Below are positions 26,820 through 35,448 of a DNA stretch of 64,000 nt, in pieces. Within the stretch, counting starts at the first letter, position 1; every line of letters starts with the position of its first letter. The notes below the pieces were generated by a model. The model made no database searches. It saw nothing but the letters and a program-made list of their open reading frames with translations, and was not told the DNA's origin. The stretch covers positions 19,073-83,072 of the forward strand of contig NZ_ATYW01000002.1 of assembly GCF_000427885.1 (NCBI RefSeq). Reading direction: 5' to 3'. The translations under genes and the position numbers were made by a program. Source of the stretch: Glycomyces tenuis DSM 44171 (GTDB taxonomy: Bacteria; Actinomycetota; Actinomycetes; Mycobacteriales; Micromonosporaceae).

Positions 26820-27509
26820 TTGCCCTCTGTTTTCGAAGACCCCGAAGGCTATATGCGAGAGTTCCAGGGCCGTATGGCCTCTATGGCGGAGAAGGCCTCA
26901 TCTCTGGGCGAGGCGATGGAAGCCGCGCAAGCGTCCGTGACCTCCCCTGACGGAGAGGTCACGGTGACGGTTGGCATCGGCGGATCGCTGCAGGACCTCT
27001 ATTTGAGTCCGGCCAGCCGGCAGATGTCGGCCCAATCGCTCGCCGAGTTGATCAAGGTGACCTACCGCGAGGCGGCGGATCAGGCGGGCCGTAGCGCCAC
27101 CGGCGCTTTGGCGTCGGTGTTCGGCGAGGACAACGACCTGGTGCGCCAGGCCCGCGCGCGGACGCAGGGTGAGGAGTATGCCGCCATGGGTGAAGGATTC
27201 AACGTGCCGGACCCCGAAGCGTTCCAGACACATGTGGATGGGATCGACTCGAAGGTGATCGGCCCGGTCACGCAAGCGCACGCGGCCGCGGAGGCCAAAG
27301 GTGCGGGCAGCATGCTGGACTTCGGGATCGTCAACCTTCCGTTCGCCGCGGGCGCCATGGCCATCGCGGCGATCGCCACGAACCTCATCGAGACCGCCCG
27401 GGAGGCCGCCAAGGAGGCGTCGGTCCGCGTCAAGGCGACCTGCGACGCCTATGAGGAGTGCGATTCCTCAGTCGCCGAGACCTTCAACGTCCACATCAGG
27501 GGCAACTAG
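26820..27509 (+). CDS. YbaB/EspC-like ESX-associated protein
   Basis: 229 aa. Residues about 5-105 look like the YbaB/EbfC fold found in actinobacterial type VII secretion loci (MREFQGRMASMAEKASSLGE ... VTVTVGIGGSLQDLYL). The C-terminal third (FGIVNLPFAAGAMAIAAIAT ... VKATCDAYEECDSSVAETF) resembles EspC-type secretion targets with a hydrophobic stretch. The TTG start at 26820 gives a full YbaB N-terminus, with AAGGCGG 7 nt upstream; ATG 26853 is the alternative. It is first in a three-gene operon (overlaps of 1 and 4 bases). A secreted or substrate-chaperone role is inferred, and no ESX core genes are in the window. Confidence 0.7.
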   Translation: MPSVFEDPEGYMREFQGRMASMAEKASSLGEAMEAAQASVTSPDGEVTVTVGIGGSLQDLYLSPASRQMSAQSLAELIKVTYREAADQAGRSATGALASVFGEDNDLVRQARARTQGEEYAAMGEGFNVPDPEAFQTHVDGIDSKVIGPVTQAHAAAEAKGAGSMLDFGIVNLPFAAGAMAIAAIATNLIETAREAAKEASVRVKATCDAYEECDSSVAETFNVHIRGN

Positions 27510-28537
27510 TGAACGACCTCATCGTCAACGACACTGCAGACGATCCGCCCTGGGGAGAACTCGACGGCGCTCGCGTGGCCGCCAGCGCGCAGGACCTCCT
27601 CAATTCCGACACGGGCCTGGAATACGCCCTCAACGGGACCGTGGCCGCGCTCGACCTGCTCGCGTTCGTCGCCAACCCGTTCAAAGAGTTCATTATGGCC
27701 GGCGTCGGGTTCCTCATCGAGCACGTCGACTTCCTCAGGGAACCCCTCGAATGGGTGGCCGGGGACCCGGGCGCGATCAACGCGACCAAAGACACCTGGG
27801 GCAACATCGCCGGGGTACTCGACCAGGCCGGCGAGGACCTCAAGGCTGAGCTGGACTCCCTGTCCGAATGGCAGGGCGACGCCGCCGACACCTACCGGCT
27901 CCTGCTGACCGACTTCGGCGACGCCATCAAGGGAGCGGGTACCGCTTCCGACATCATGGGCGGCTACATGATGGTCATGGGCATCTGGACCGCCGTCACC
28001 CGCGGCCTGATCCTAGAGCTCATCTGTGACTTCGTCTCCCGCGCGATCATGTACGCCCTCGCGGCCCTCGCTTCGTCGTGGATCACCCTCGGCGGGTCGT
28101 TCGCGGCGATGATCGGCGGCATCATCGTGGACGCGATGAGCGTGAGCGCGAAGATCATGAAACATCTCACCAAGCTCGGCGACGCCATGCAGATGCTCAG
28201 CACTCGCTTTACCAAGCTCAACGAGATCGTCGGCGACCTCGGTCGAGTCCTGTCCAAGTTCAGTTCGGCCAAGCAGATCGATCTCTCCTTCGGATCGCTC
28301 GCCAAGGGTACGGACATGAAGTTCGCGGATCTGATCAATCGGATCCGCAATGACATCCCGAGTCCGGGCACGCAGGGTTTCAGGTCGGGTTACCAGGCGG
28401 ACAACGCGAAGTCGATCTTCGACACCATGGCGAACCCGTTCGGAGGAGGGCTCGGTGACATCCTCACCGGCTATCCGATGACCGGGTTGAAGGGTCTGCT
28501 GGGCGGCACGCCGAGTGCCGTGCAGGACGGCGGATGA
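27509..28537 (+). CDS. WXG100-like membrane-spanning protein
   Basis: 342 aa. The GTG start at 27509 overlaps the previous stop (TAGTG) and has AGGGG upstream. The SEWQGDAADTYR segment around residue 120 is the WXG turn of a type VII secretion substrate. Hydrophobic stretches follow (GGYMMVMGIWTAVTRGLILE, YALAALASSWITLGGSFAAM), unlike a simple WXG100 protein but like larger polymorphic-toxin-type ESX substrates. The C-terminal 100 residues are Gly/Ser-rich with no enzyme motif that I recognise. Function unknown; secretion by an ESX system is inferred from the WXG motif and the neighbouring YbaB/EspC gene. Confidence 0.65.
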   Translation: MNDLIVNDTADDPPWGELDGARVAASAQDLLNSDTGLEYALNGTVAALDLLAFVANPFKEFIMAGVGFLIEHVDFLREPLEWVAGDPGAINATKDTWGNIAGVLDQAGEDLKAELDSLSEWQGDAADTYRLLLTDFGDAIKGAGTASDIMGGYMMVMGIWTAVTRGLILELICDFVSRAIMYALAALASSWITLGGSFAAMIGGIIVDAMSVSAKIMKHLTKLGDAMQMLSTRFTKLNEIVGDLGRVLSKFSSAKQIDLSFGSLAKGTDMKFADLINRIRNDIPSPGTQGFRSGYQADNAKSIFDTMANPFGGGLGDILTGYPMTGLKGLLGGTPSAVQDGG

Positions 28538-29100
28538 GCGCCGCCGCTGCCGGTCTGATCGAAGTCGCGGTCGTCGCCGGGGGGATCGTGCTGTGGCTGG
28601 CCGGGGCCCTCACGGTGATGTACCGCGGTTTCATCCTTCCGGCGGTGAAGTTGGACGACATCAAGTTCGAAGTGGCCGAGAACAGAGGGCTCTTCTTCAA
28701 CCAGGAGGACCGCGACCGAGCCCCTCGAACGGAGGCGGAACTGCGGGAGCAGGTCGCCGAGAACGAGCTCCGTGCGCTCGCCTCCTCCCAAGGTGAGAGC
28801 CGCCGCTATGTCGTCTGGCAGGCCTGGCGGAGCGACCCCGGCTTCAAAGCCGAGGCGCGACGGCGTTTCCGGGAGTACTACGTGCCGCGGCAAGCGTACA
28901 TTGCGCTGCTGTGCGGCGGTGTCTGGTCGCTGGCCTTCGTGCTCACCGAGCCTTTGCAGGAGGCCCTGGTGCCCGCGGACATCGAAATCCTGTTCCCCGT
29001 TTATGTTCTCGTCGCGCCGCTGTGGGTCGCCGTCGCGGTGATGACCCTGCTCGAAGGCGCAAAAGCCGCACATCGCAGGTCGAAGCAGAAGCATTTCTGA
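28534..29100 (+). CDS. Membrane protein, third gene of the ESX-like operon
   Basis: 188 aa. One helix at about 8-30 (VAVVAGGIVLWLAGALTVMY), a charged cytoplasmic loop (about 40-115), then two helices (IALLCGGVWSLAFVLTEPLQ and LFPVYVLVAPLWVAVAVMTL) and a basic tail. The start overlaps the preceding stop as ATGA. I recognise no family. Out of frame downstream, 29065-29192 reads THRAEPAEAFDLADFMRDFE..., which looks protein-like, so the ancestral gene may have been longer and frameshifted near its end. An immunity or accessory role to the preceding substrate is possible. Confidence 0.65.
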   Translation: MSAAAAGLIEVAVVAGGIVLWLAGALTVMYRGFILPAVKLDDIKFEVAENRGLFFNQEDRDRAPRTEAELREQVAENELRALASSQGESRRYVVWQAWRSDPGFKAEARRRFREYYVPRQAYIALLCGGVWSLAFVLTEPLQEALVPADIEILFPVYVLVAPLWVAVAVMTLLEGAKAAHRRSKQKHF

Positions 29101-29235
29101 CTCATCGCGCCGAGCCCGCAGAGGCGTTCGACCTCGCCGACTTCATGAGGGACTTCGAAAGGCAAACTGGCGGTGCTGCGCGAAAACTCTGAGTTCACCG
29201 GACGCAGGTAGGCCGGCGGACGGATCTGATCGGTT

Positions 29236-29576
29236 TCAGATTGCGCGGGTTCTGAACTCCATTCCGGAATTCCTGGCCTGCCCGACCAGTCGCTTCACAC
29301 TTCGATCACGGATACCGAACTCGGCGGCGAGTTTCTTTTGCCGAGTGCCTTCCGCGTAGACTCTGACGATGGACTCGCGCTGTTTCGAAGTGAGTCGCCT
29401 CTGAAGAGCTCTTGGGGTGCAGATCTCGGCGACCGTCGACTCGCCTCGGCGTCATTGGGGACGTACCATGAGGGACCTGAAGCTTCAGGGCGTTTGCCTT
29501 CGACTCGTGAGAGCCTGTCAACTATCGCGTCTACCCGGGGATTTGGGTTCGCATAAGCATGCAGTGCCTCCACCAC
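29236..29576 (-). pseudogene. HTH element copy 3, frameshifted
   Basis: Begins at GTG 29576 with MVEALHAYANPNPRVDAIVD and SGPSW, but the HTH continues in another frame: LQRRLTSKQRESIV...GTRQKKLAAEFGIRDRSVKR, ending with a TGA at 29236-29238. One frameshift near 29440 separates the halves. No hairpin is present upstream; instead the repeat at 29608-29693 lies there. Confidence 0.7.
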
Positions 29577-29607
29577 GGTGCTCGTTGGTGCTCGACCATG
29601 TATAGCG

Positions 29608-29693
29608 GTGATCGAGCACCGCGAGGTATCAGAAGCGACCGTGTGATCACGGGAGAATGCAACGTCGGGGCTTCAGGGTGTCGACCCCAAAGG
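29608..29693. repeat. Interspersed repeat B, copy 1
   Basis: 86 bases that align end to end, without gaps, with 43424-43509. Shared blocks include TGATCGAGCACCGCGAG, TGATCACGGGAGAATGC and GGCTTCA. Its left end pairs with upstream sequence: GGTGCTCGA (29588-29596) with TCGAGCACC (29612-29620). Confidence 0.8.
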
Positions 29694-29921
29694 ATCATGC
29701 CCTACCGTCCACTACACCACCGACCTGCCCCACTGCGGCGGCGCAACCGACCTCGCCTCCGCCACCCTCCAACTCCTCGACATCACACCAAAACCGACAT
29801 GAGGAAAAGACGTCGACGCCCTGGGAGCCGTCAGGAAATAAGTCCGCGATTTCGCGGCCACGACCATGAGGCATGAGCAAGACCTTGGGCATCCTCGCTG
29901 CGGGCGAATCGATGGAGTCAT

Positions 29922-30802
29922 TGAGGCTTTCTCATCCTGATTGGCGTTCTTGTTGGTCGAGGGTGGCGATGGCGCGGGCGATCTGGGTGGCCTGGTGTGG
30001 GTCGCAGCGGAGTTTCCGCAGGAGGCGCCACTTCTTGAGTTCTGCGAAGGCTCGCTCACCGGCTCCGCGCAGCCGCGCATGGAGCCGGTTGTGCGCCTTC
30101 TGGTATTCCGGTTTGCCCTTCCCCTTGTCGGGCGTGACGACCAGATCATGGTCCAGCCCTTGTCGGCCAGGGCGAACAGGCCGTACTCGCGCAGCAGGCG
30201 CGGGATCTGGGGAGGTCCGGTCTGCGGGCGGCGGCGGTGCCGTGGATCGAGCCGCGGATCGCGCCCGAGATCCACAACAGATGTCCGTCCGGATCGGCGA
30301 TCACCTGCAGGTTCATCCCGTGGGATCGGTGCTTGACCTGGTAGTAGGGTCGGTCGGCGGCGAGGCGGTCGGTGCGGATGAGGGTGCCGTCGAGGATCAT
30401 CAAGCCTCGGCCCGAGCGCTTGGCCTTCCGCAGACCGGCGCGCAGCGTCAGCGCATGCTGCGAAGCAGGTCGATCACTTCGTTGACGCGCCGCGCGGCGG
30501 TGGCTCGGGAGACCCCGAAGCCCAGGGCGAGCTGCTCATAGGTATGGCCTTGGTGCAAATAGGCGAAGGTGGGCAGCGCCTGCTGGCCGGGTTCGAGGAC
30601 CCGCCAGCGGGAGCCGATGGTCGTGCGGGTGGGGACGGACGAGCCGGGCGGCGAGGCGCGGGGTACGGCTCGAGAGGGGCAGGGTGGCCTGGGTGCCGCA
30701 GCATTCGAAGCTCCTGGCGGGCAGCGGAAGTAGACGGCCGTTGTTCTACAGGAGCTTCTTTCTTGCCCCACGACCGAACTCACCTAGGTTGAGAAAGACT
30801 CA
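29922..30802 (-). mobile_element. IS5-type insertion sequence, 881 bp, inactive
   Basis: Bounded by 17-bp terminal inverted repeats with 15 matches: TGAGGCTTTCTCATCCT (29922-29938) and the reverse complement of AGGTTGAGAAAGACTCA (30786-30802). The transposase inside is frameshifted. I see no clear target duplication. A shortened relative with the same outer end is at 35449-35663. Confidence 0.8.
29932..30783 (-). pseudogene. IS5-type transposase with at least two frameshifts
   Basis: Reading down the minus strand: an HTH_Tnp_4-like N-terminus (ALPTFAYLHQGHTYEQLALG...VNEVIDLLRSM, stop at 30448), a shift into GLMILDGTLIRTDRLAADRP with YYQVKHRSHGMNLQVIADP (first DDE Asp region), then after LFALADKGW another shift into VTPDKGKGKPEYQKAHNRLH and GERAFAELKKWRLLRK. 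The catalytic Glu region is in this last part, ending ERQSG before a TGA at 29932-29934. All domains are present but no single frame covers them. Confidence 0.8.
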
Positions 30803-30887
30803 TTCTTTGACGGCTTCCTAGGGCCCCGCAGTCGAGGGTGCAGGGACTGTTCCCTGCTCACCCTCGAAGCTGCCGGAGGTGGCTCCG

Positions 30888-32087
30888 TCACTGCTCCTGC
30901 CCGCAAAGAGCCTGGTCCACCAGGTGCTGCAGCGCTTGCCCGCCCTGCATAATCTCCTCGGGGCCGGCCATGCCCGTCGCGGAGACGACGACGCCCTTGC
31001 CGCCGTCGGCCGTCTGAGCGACGAGCGTGTCGCCCCCGACGACCTGGCCGCCCAGGTCCCACTGCTCGCCGCCGCACGACAGCGGCTGGCGCAGCAGGCT
31101 GAGGCCGTACTCGGCGCCGGGCATCATCTGCTGCATGGCATCGTCGACGGGGACGGTCTGCTGCATCTTCTCGAGCTGCTCGTCAGGCAGCAGCTCGCCG
31201 CCGAGCAGGGCGGTCATGAAGGTGTCCAGGTCCCGCTTGGTGGTGATGAGCTCGGCCGCGGCGTCGAGCGAGGACGGGTTTCGTACCGTGGTGTCCACCC
31301 AGGTGGACCGGTCCTCGGGGAACTTCTTGTACGTCTTGGCGTGCGGCTCGGGGACGCGCGGGTCGTCGCCGGGCGCGAAGGTGTCCTCCATGCCGAGCGG
31401 GTCGAGGATGCGCTCTTGCAGCTCCTGGCGCCAGTCGTTGCCGGTGACCTCCTCGATGACCATGCCGGCGACGACGTAATTGGTATTGGAGTACGCCCAC
31501 GTCGGCTCCGGCTCGTCTGGGCCCGCGGGCGGGAAGAGGGGCTCTTCCGCGAGTGCGATGGCGACGAGGTCCTCGGGGTCGTAGTGGGTCCACCGCTCGT
31601 TCTCGAAGGCGGTGGCGGTCATGTCGAAGTCTTTGACGGTGGAGTAGTTGGGCAGGCCGCTGGTGTGCTGCAGCAGGTTCCTCAGCGTGATGGCGCTGCC
31701 GTCATAGCCGTTGCCGGAGATCAGGCCGGGGAGCCAGCGCTCGACGGAGTCGTCGATGGCGACCTCGCCCTCGGCTTCGAGTTGCAGCAGGAGGGTGGCG
31801 ATGAACGTCTTGGTGACGCTGCCCGCTCGGAAGTGGCCCTCCTCTGGGACGGGCTCGTCCGTGATGACGTCGGCGACGCCCGCCCCGGCCGAGTCGTAGT
31901 GTTCGCCGTCTCGCACTTCGGCCGACACGCTGACGAACCCGCCCTCCTCGTGGGCCGCCTCCACCGCGGACTGCAGTGATGACGAATCCCCCTCGAGGTC
32001 ATCGGTTGCCGTGCAGGCGGCAGTGGTCACGGCCAGTGAGGCGAACGCCCCGATGACGGCGGCAGTGCGGCGGTGGATCGAGTGCAT
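30888..32087 (-). CDS. Beta-lactamase-fold serine hydrolase, lipoprotein
   Basis: 399 aa, class C beta-lactamase/D-Ala-D-Ala carboxypeptidase (S12) family. The signal peptide ends in the lipobox TAAC with Cys25, so it should be anchored outside the membrane. SVTK at 90-93 supplies the nucleophile Ser90 and Lys93, and YSN at 199-201 the tyrosine motif. The usual third HTG motif is not obvious (the region reads DLGGQVVGGDT), so esterase activity is as likely as peptidase. It has the same fold as the protein at 43817, with limited similarity. Its 5' region lies next to an HTH element, and the gene stands alone. Confidence 0.85.
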   Translation of the reverse strand: MHSIHRRTAAVIGAFASLAVTTAACTATDDLEGDSSSLQSAVEAAHEEGGFVSVSAEVRDGEHYDSAGAGVADVITDEPVPEEGHFRAGSVTKTFIATLLLQLEAEGEVAIDDSVERWLPGLISGNGYDGSAITLRNLLQHTSGLPNYSTVKDFDMTATAFENERWTHYDPEDLVAIALAEEPLFPPAGPDEPEPTWAYSNTNYVVAGMVIEEVTGNDWRQELQERILDPLGMEDTFAPGDDPRVPEPHAKTYKKFPEDRSTWVDTTVRNPSSLDAAAELITTKRDLDTFMTALLGGELLPDEQLEKMQQTVPVDDAMQQMMPGAEYGLSLLRQPLSCGGEQWDLGGQVVGGDTLVAQTADGGKGVVVSATGMAGPEEIMQGGQALQHLVDQALCGQEQ

Positions 32088-32298
32088 CGGCTGCCTCTCA
32101 GCTCAGTACCCGGGGCCGTCCCCGGGCGTGTGCCGCCAATCCTCTGTTTTCGATGGTCCAGCGGCAATGCAGCCTTCCCTATTCTTTGAGTAGAGAAATC
32201 TCCCGGACTCCTCGGGTGCGGACTCGATCCGACATCGGAGCCGGTCCCAACTGGAGGCCACCGGGTCGGGGGCCGATGTAGCGAACAGGGCGGGAGTG

Positions 32299-32643
32299 TC
32301 AGGTCGCTTGTGGTTGTGAACCGATCACCCCGGCGTTCCGAGCAGTCTTGACCAGGCGTTTGACGCTCCGGATGCTAATCCCGTGCGCCGCCGCGAGTTC
32401 CTTCTGCGGGATACCATTGCTGAACGCGACGGCGATCTCCAGGCGCTGGTCGGCGGTCAGCCTGCGGCTCAACGCATGGGGTTGCAGCAGGGGTGGCTTG
32501 TCCACAAATGAAGGATCGCAGTCCGGACGTGGCTGCCAGGAGGGGCCTGACGGCGATGTCGGCGGCTCGAGTGGGGCCGCCATACTGTCGATCACCTCGT
32601 TTACCTGCGAGTTTGGGTTCGAATAAGAATGTAGAACCTCCAC
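32299..32643 (-). CDS. HTH element copy 4, intact
   Basis: 114 aa, the only complete copy. It starts at GTG 32643 with MEVLHSYSNPNSQVNEVIDS, then SGPSWQPRPDCD and a variable Pro-rich linker. The helix-turn-helix of about 45 residues is like the C-terminal domain of Hin-type resolvases (LSRRLTADQRLEIAVAF...GIPQKELAAAHGISIRSVKR). There is no recombinase catalytic domain, so it can bind DNA but not cut it. Hairpin H4 lies 30 bases upstream of the start and is a likely binding or regulatory site. Function unknown; the family's dispersal suggests a mobile or formerly mobile unit. Confidence 0.7.
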   Translation of the reverse strand: MEVLHSYSNPNSQVNEVIDSMAAPLEPPTSPSGPSWQPRPDCDPSFVDKPPLLQPHALSRRLTADQRLEIAVAFSNGIPQKELAAAHGISIRSVKRLVKTARNAGVIGSQPQAT

Positions 32644-32672
32644 CGCACCACTCCCCTCATGGGGCCCATGTG

Positions 32673-32708
32673 ATCGCCTGTGACCGGCAGTAGCTGGTCG
32701 CGGGCGAT
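32673..32708 (+). repeat. Element hairpin H4
   Basis: ATCGCCTGTGACCGGC (32673-32688), loop AGTA, GCTGGTCGCGGGCGAT (32693-32708). The left arm and loop match H1 exactly. The three changes in the right arm all turn Watson-Crick pairs into G-U on the plus strand. Confidence 0.85.
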
Positions 32709-32720
32709 GTCATTATGTGA

Positions 32721-32935
32721 CTCAGCGCCGATGCCGGGTTCGATTGCCTTGATGTCCACCTCGCCGCCCTCCACCGCGACGCCGACGACCTTGACGCCGC
32801 GACCGCTGTCCTCGAACGCGCCATCGACCGCACCCGCCCCGACGCCTGGGCCGCCCTCACCGAAGCCCGCACCGCCATCGGCGACGAGATCGGGGCCCAA
32901 AAGCCCGCCGAGGCCAGCGTCTCTGGGCTACTGGC
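32721..32935 (+). pseudogene. Divergent helical ORF fragment beside the hairpin
   Basis: The plus frame reads GFDCLDVHLAALHRDADDLD and AATAVLERAIDRTRPDAWAA with GC-rich third positions, like a real helical protein, but the ATG at 32714 is followed at once by a stop and the tail runs into non-coding DNA. Next to hairpin H1 the matching place reads FDRLEVHAAM (24422-24450). So the ancestral unit probably had a second gene, divergent from the HTH gene, now decayed in both places. Confidence 0.4.
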
Positions 32936-32954
32936 GATCACAACACGGCCCCCA

Positions 32955-32988
32955 TGTGACCGGCTGTGCCCGTTCGCAACCGGTCACA
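32955..32988. repeat. Orphan element palindrome
   Basis: TGTGACCGG (32955-32963) and CCGGTCACA (32980-32988), preceded by GGCCCCCATG as in the other element hairpins (GGGGCCCATG), but with no HTH gene beside it. A solo remnant of the element's upstream region. Confidence 0.6.
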
Positions 32989-33282
32989 GACACTGCGAAC
33001 CACATCAGCTGCTCCTTCGTGGCAGCATGTTCGAGGTGAGCTCCACGACGACCGAGCCTTCCCTGCACAAGCAACAGGCCTCTATTGGCCCGGAGGCTTC
33101 GTCCGCTACTCAGCGTCTGTCAGGAACTTGGCTTTGAGGAGTGAGTGTCGGATCTTGGACAGTGCCGTTCGATGGCCTGCGCCATAATGCGAAGCCTGTT
33201 CCGTCCCCCACGGTGAAGGCGATCGGTCATCGACGCGAGCGAGCTGCAGGCGATCCTGCCCGACAACGGCCCCTCGGCCCAG

Positions 33283-34335
33283 ATGTACGGCTCACTCGCA
33301 GCTGTTCTCGCGGGTTTCGCATTCACCGGCCTGGTGCTCTACCTCGGGCGCCAGAACGCCCACCCCGTCGACGGCGGCCGCGGCGCCGAAGGCGGCCGCA
33401 TCGAACCGAAGTTCATCGTCAAGACCCTGTTCTACGCGATGAGTTCACTGATGATCTGCGCTTTCCTGTATGCGCATCTGGCCAGCAAGGGCCCCTCACC
33501 CCACCAGGCCCTGCTCGGTCTGTCGCTGTCGGGCCTGGTGCTGGGGCCCGGTGTGCTGTCGCTGTTCTACGCGCTCAACCTCGTCATGGTCAACCACGCC
33601 GTCACCAGGGCCGCGGCCGAATCCACCCGCTGGGTCGTGGCCGCGGTCGGCCCGGCGGTGACCATCAGCCTGCTGACCGACATCTTCGACCGCGCCTGGG
33701 ACTTCGGGTGCGGCGGCGCCTGCCCGGGGTGGCTGTCGCCGCGCTGGTGGGGCTTTGGCATCGCGGTCGCGCTGGCGGTGGTGGGCCTGCTGATCACCAT
33801 GCCGCCGTTCACCGCCGGCGAGCCGCTGCGCCGGCGCGTCGAAGCGATGGTGCGCACCAGGTGGCTGCGGCGGACCAGTGACCTCATGCGGCGGTGGCCC
33901 GACGCGCCGGCGCTGCTCACGCTCGTGCTCGCCTCGATCATCGCCGTCACCTCCATGTGGTCCCGAGGCGGCGCGGCCGACCTCGACCCCCGGTACTGGG
34001 TGCATGCGGTCATGGGCCTGATGGCGGTGGTGATGGTGGCCTTCGCGTTCGCCACCGGCAGCGTCCTGGCGCCCATGCCGTTCGTGCGGTTCAGGCGGAT
34101 CGACGGCCGCAAACTCCGGTGCTCCCTGGTGGCCGGGCGGCCCTGGGCGCGGGTCGCCACCTGCGGGAGGGGCCGGGCCGTGCTGGGCATGGTGGTCGGA
34201 CTCGACTCGAACCGCCCCCGCTGGAAAGCACCGCGCGGCGACGACTGGGTCGGTGCCGACCCGCGCCGCCGACGCGATGTCGAGCACTTCGCCAAACGGG
34301 TATGGGAAGCGCGCCGCGGCACCGACGGCACCTGA
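33283..34335 (+). CDS. Multi-pass membrane protein, unknown
   Basis: 350 aa from the first ATG. Hydrophobic helices at about 5-22, 48-65, 75-100, 117-135, 155-175, 205-225 and 240-262, then a basic cytoplasmic C-terminal third (RFRRIDGRKLRCSLVAGRPW). No family recognised. Protein-like sequence continues in frame upstream (VIDASELQAILPDNGPSAQ) back to a stop near 33215 without ATG, GTG or TTG, so the true start may have been lost or may be CTG at 33244. The region before it, 32990-33214, holds no gene that I can name. Confidence 0.6.
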   Translation: MYGSLAAVLAGFAFTGLVLYLGRQNAHPVDGGRGAEGGRIEPKFIVKTLFYAMSSLMICAFLYAHLASKGPSPHQALLGLSLSGLVLGPGVLSLFYALNLVMVNHAVTRAAAESTRWVVAAVGPAVTISLLTDIFDRAWDFGCGGACPGWLSPRWWGFGIAVALAVVGLLITMPPFTAGEPLRRRVEAMVRTRWLRRTSDLMRRWPDAPALLTLVLASIIAVTSMWSRGGAADLDPRYWVHAVMGLMAVVMVAFAFATGSVLAPMPFVRFRRIDGRKLRCSLVAGRPWARVATCGRGRAVLGMVVGLDSNRPRWKAPRGDDWVGADPRRRRDVEHFAKRVWEARRGTDGT

Positions 34336-34517
34336 GACCGCAACTGCCCGGGACTGCGTGGGCCAGTCGTTCCGGTGCCGAGAGCGCCTTTGCCACACCC
34401 AGCAACCAGTACTGCACCTGCCGCTGATCAGCACCGTAATCGTCCCTTCAAGGTGTCACGGTGTTCTACGTCCCCCGTGGCCTCCCTGGGCAAGGCAGAG
34501 TGTTGGGAGAACTATGC

Positions 34518-34805
34518 ATGGAGAGACAGATGGGCATTCTCGATCAACTTCCGGCACCGATAGGTGTCATCATTGGCGCTGTCGGCTCATATGCAGCATC
34601 GAGCCGGACCGACAAACTTTGTTGGCAGTGGTCTCGGGCGGAACGGTGGGATGAGAAGAAGTTCGAGATCTACACGGACTATGCAAATCTCCTGAAACGT
34701 CAGACCAGGATTGCGCTGTGGATCGGCGTAGCCCGGGGCTTCGAGCACGGTGCTGCGCCGTTGGACCCTGACGAAGGCATGGAACTACTGGCCGGAGCAG
34801 AATGA
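34518..34805 (+). pseudogene. Hypothetical protein, C-terminus truncated
   Basis: 95 aa with GGGAGA 7 nt before the ATG. The sequence GILDQLPAPIGVIIGAVGSY suggests a short membrane anchor, followed by a charged helical part (WSRAERWDEKKFEIYTDYAN, LDPDEGMELLAGAE). Uncharacterised actinobacterial proteins of this type are, from memory, about 170 aa and continue past this helix, whereas this one stops next to the end of the convergent GNAT gene. It is probably a truncated copy, but the N-terminal part and start look intact. Confidence 0.5.
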
Positions 34806-34812
34806 GCTGTTC

Positions 34813-35409
34813 TCAACCTGGCTGATGTTGTTTGAGGATGGGGCTGTCTTCGGTGGTCTCTTTGGGGTGCCGCCATTCGTCGCGGGTGATCTCGTACCAG
34901 ACCTCGCCGTGCTCGGTGCCCGGGAGCGGGTTGTCGAACGCTTGATGGGAGGTGCGCAGGTAGCGCAGGCCGCACTTTTCCATCACTCGGCGGGAGGCGG
35001 TGTTGATGGCCATGGTCTCGGCGCTGACCCGTTCGGCGCCCAAGTGCGTGAAGGCATGGTCGACCAGCGCCCGACCGCCCTCGGTGGCCAGCCCTTGGCC
35101 CCAGCGCGCGCGGCGCAGCCGGTAACCCAGTGACGGTGCGGTCGGTCCGTCAGTGAGAACGATCAAGCCGAACCAGCCGAGGAAGGCTCCCTCGTGGTCT
35201 TCGGCGATGAATCGGCTGTGCGCGGGGTATCGCCGACGCTCGGCCAGCAGCTCGGCGATCTCGGCGGCCACTGCCGCCCGGGGAGGCGGGGCCCAGTCGA
35301 TATGTCGCATCACATCGGGGTCGCTGTTCAGCGCAACCAGCAGATCGAGGTCTGCTGATCGCAAGTGGCGCAGTCGCATGCGCTCGGTCGTCAAGTAGGT
35401 CTGGCCCAC
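34813..35409 (-). CDS. GNAT acetyltransferase (RimJ/RimL type)
   Basis: 198 aa. Contains LTTERMRLRHLRSADLDLL at the start, the acetyl-CoA-binding segment RRARWGQGLATEGGRALVDH (Q-G-x-G/A type) and SRRVMEKCGLRYL, all typical of the Acetyltransf_3 group that modifies small molecules or N-terminal residues. The frame opens at 35442, but a GTG at 35409 lies 6 nt after TACGGT, the same leaderless spacing seen at several genes here, and is preferred. The DNA upstream is a decayed IS, so this promoter may be unusual. Confidence 0.8.
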   Translation of the reverse strand: MGQTYLTTERMRLRHLRSADLDLLVALNSDPDVMRHIDWAPPPRAAVAAEIAELLAERRRYPAHSRFIAEDHEGAFLGWFGLIVLTDGPTAPSLGYRLRRARWGQGLATEGGRALVDHAFTHLGAERVSAETMAINTASRRVMEKCGLRYLRTSHQAFDNPLPGTEHGEVWYEITRDEWRHPKETTEDSPILKQHQPG

Positions 35410-35448
35410 CGGGTCACCGTATGCCAGGTCTGGCCGGGGCACCAGCGA

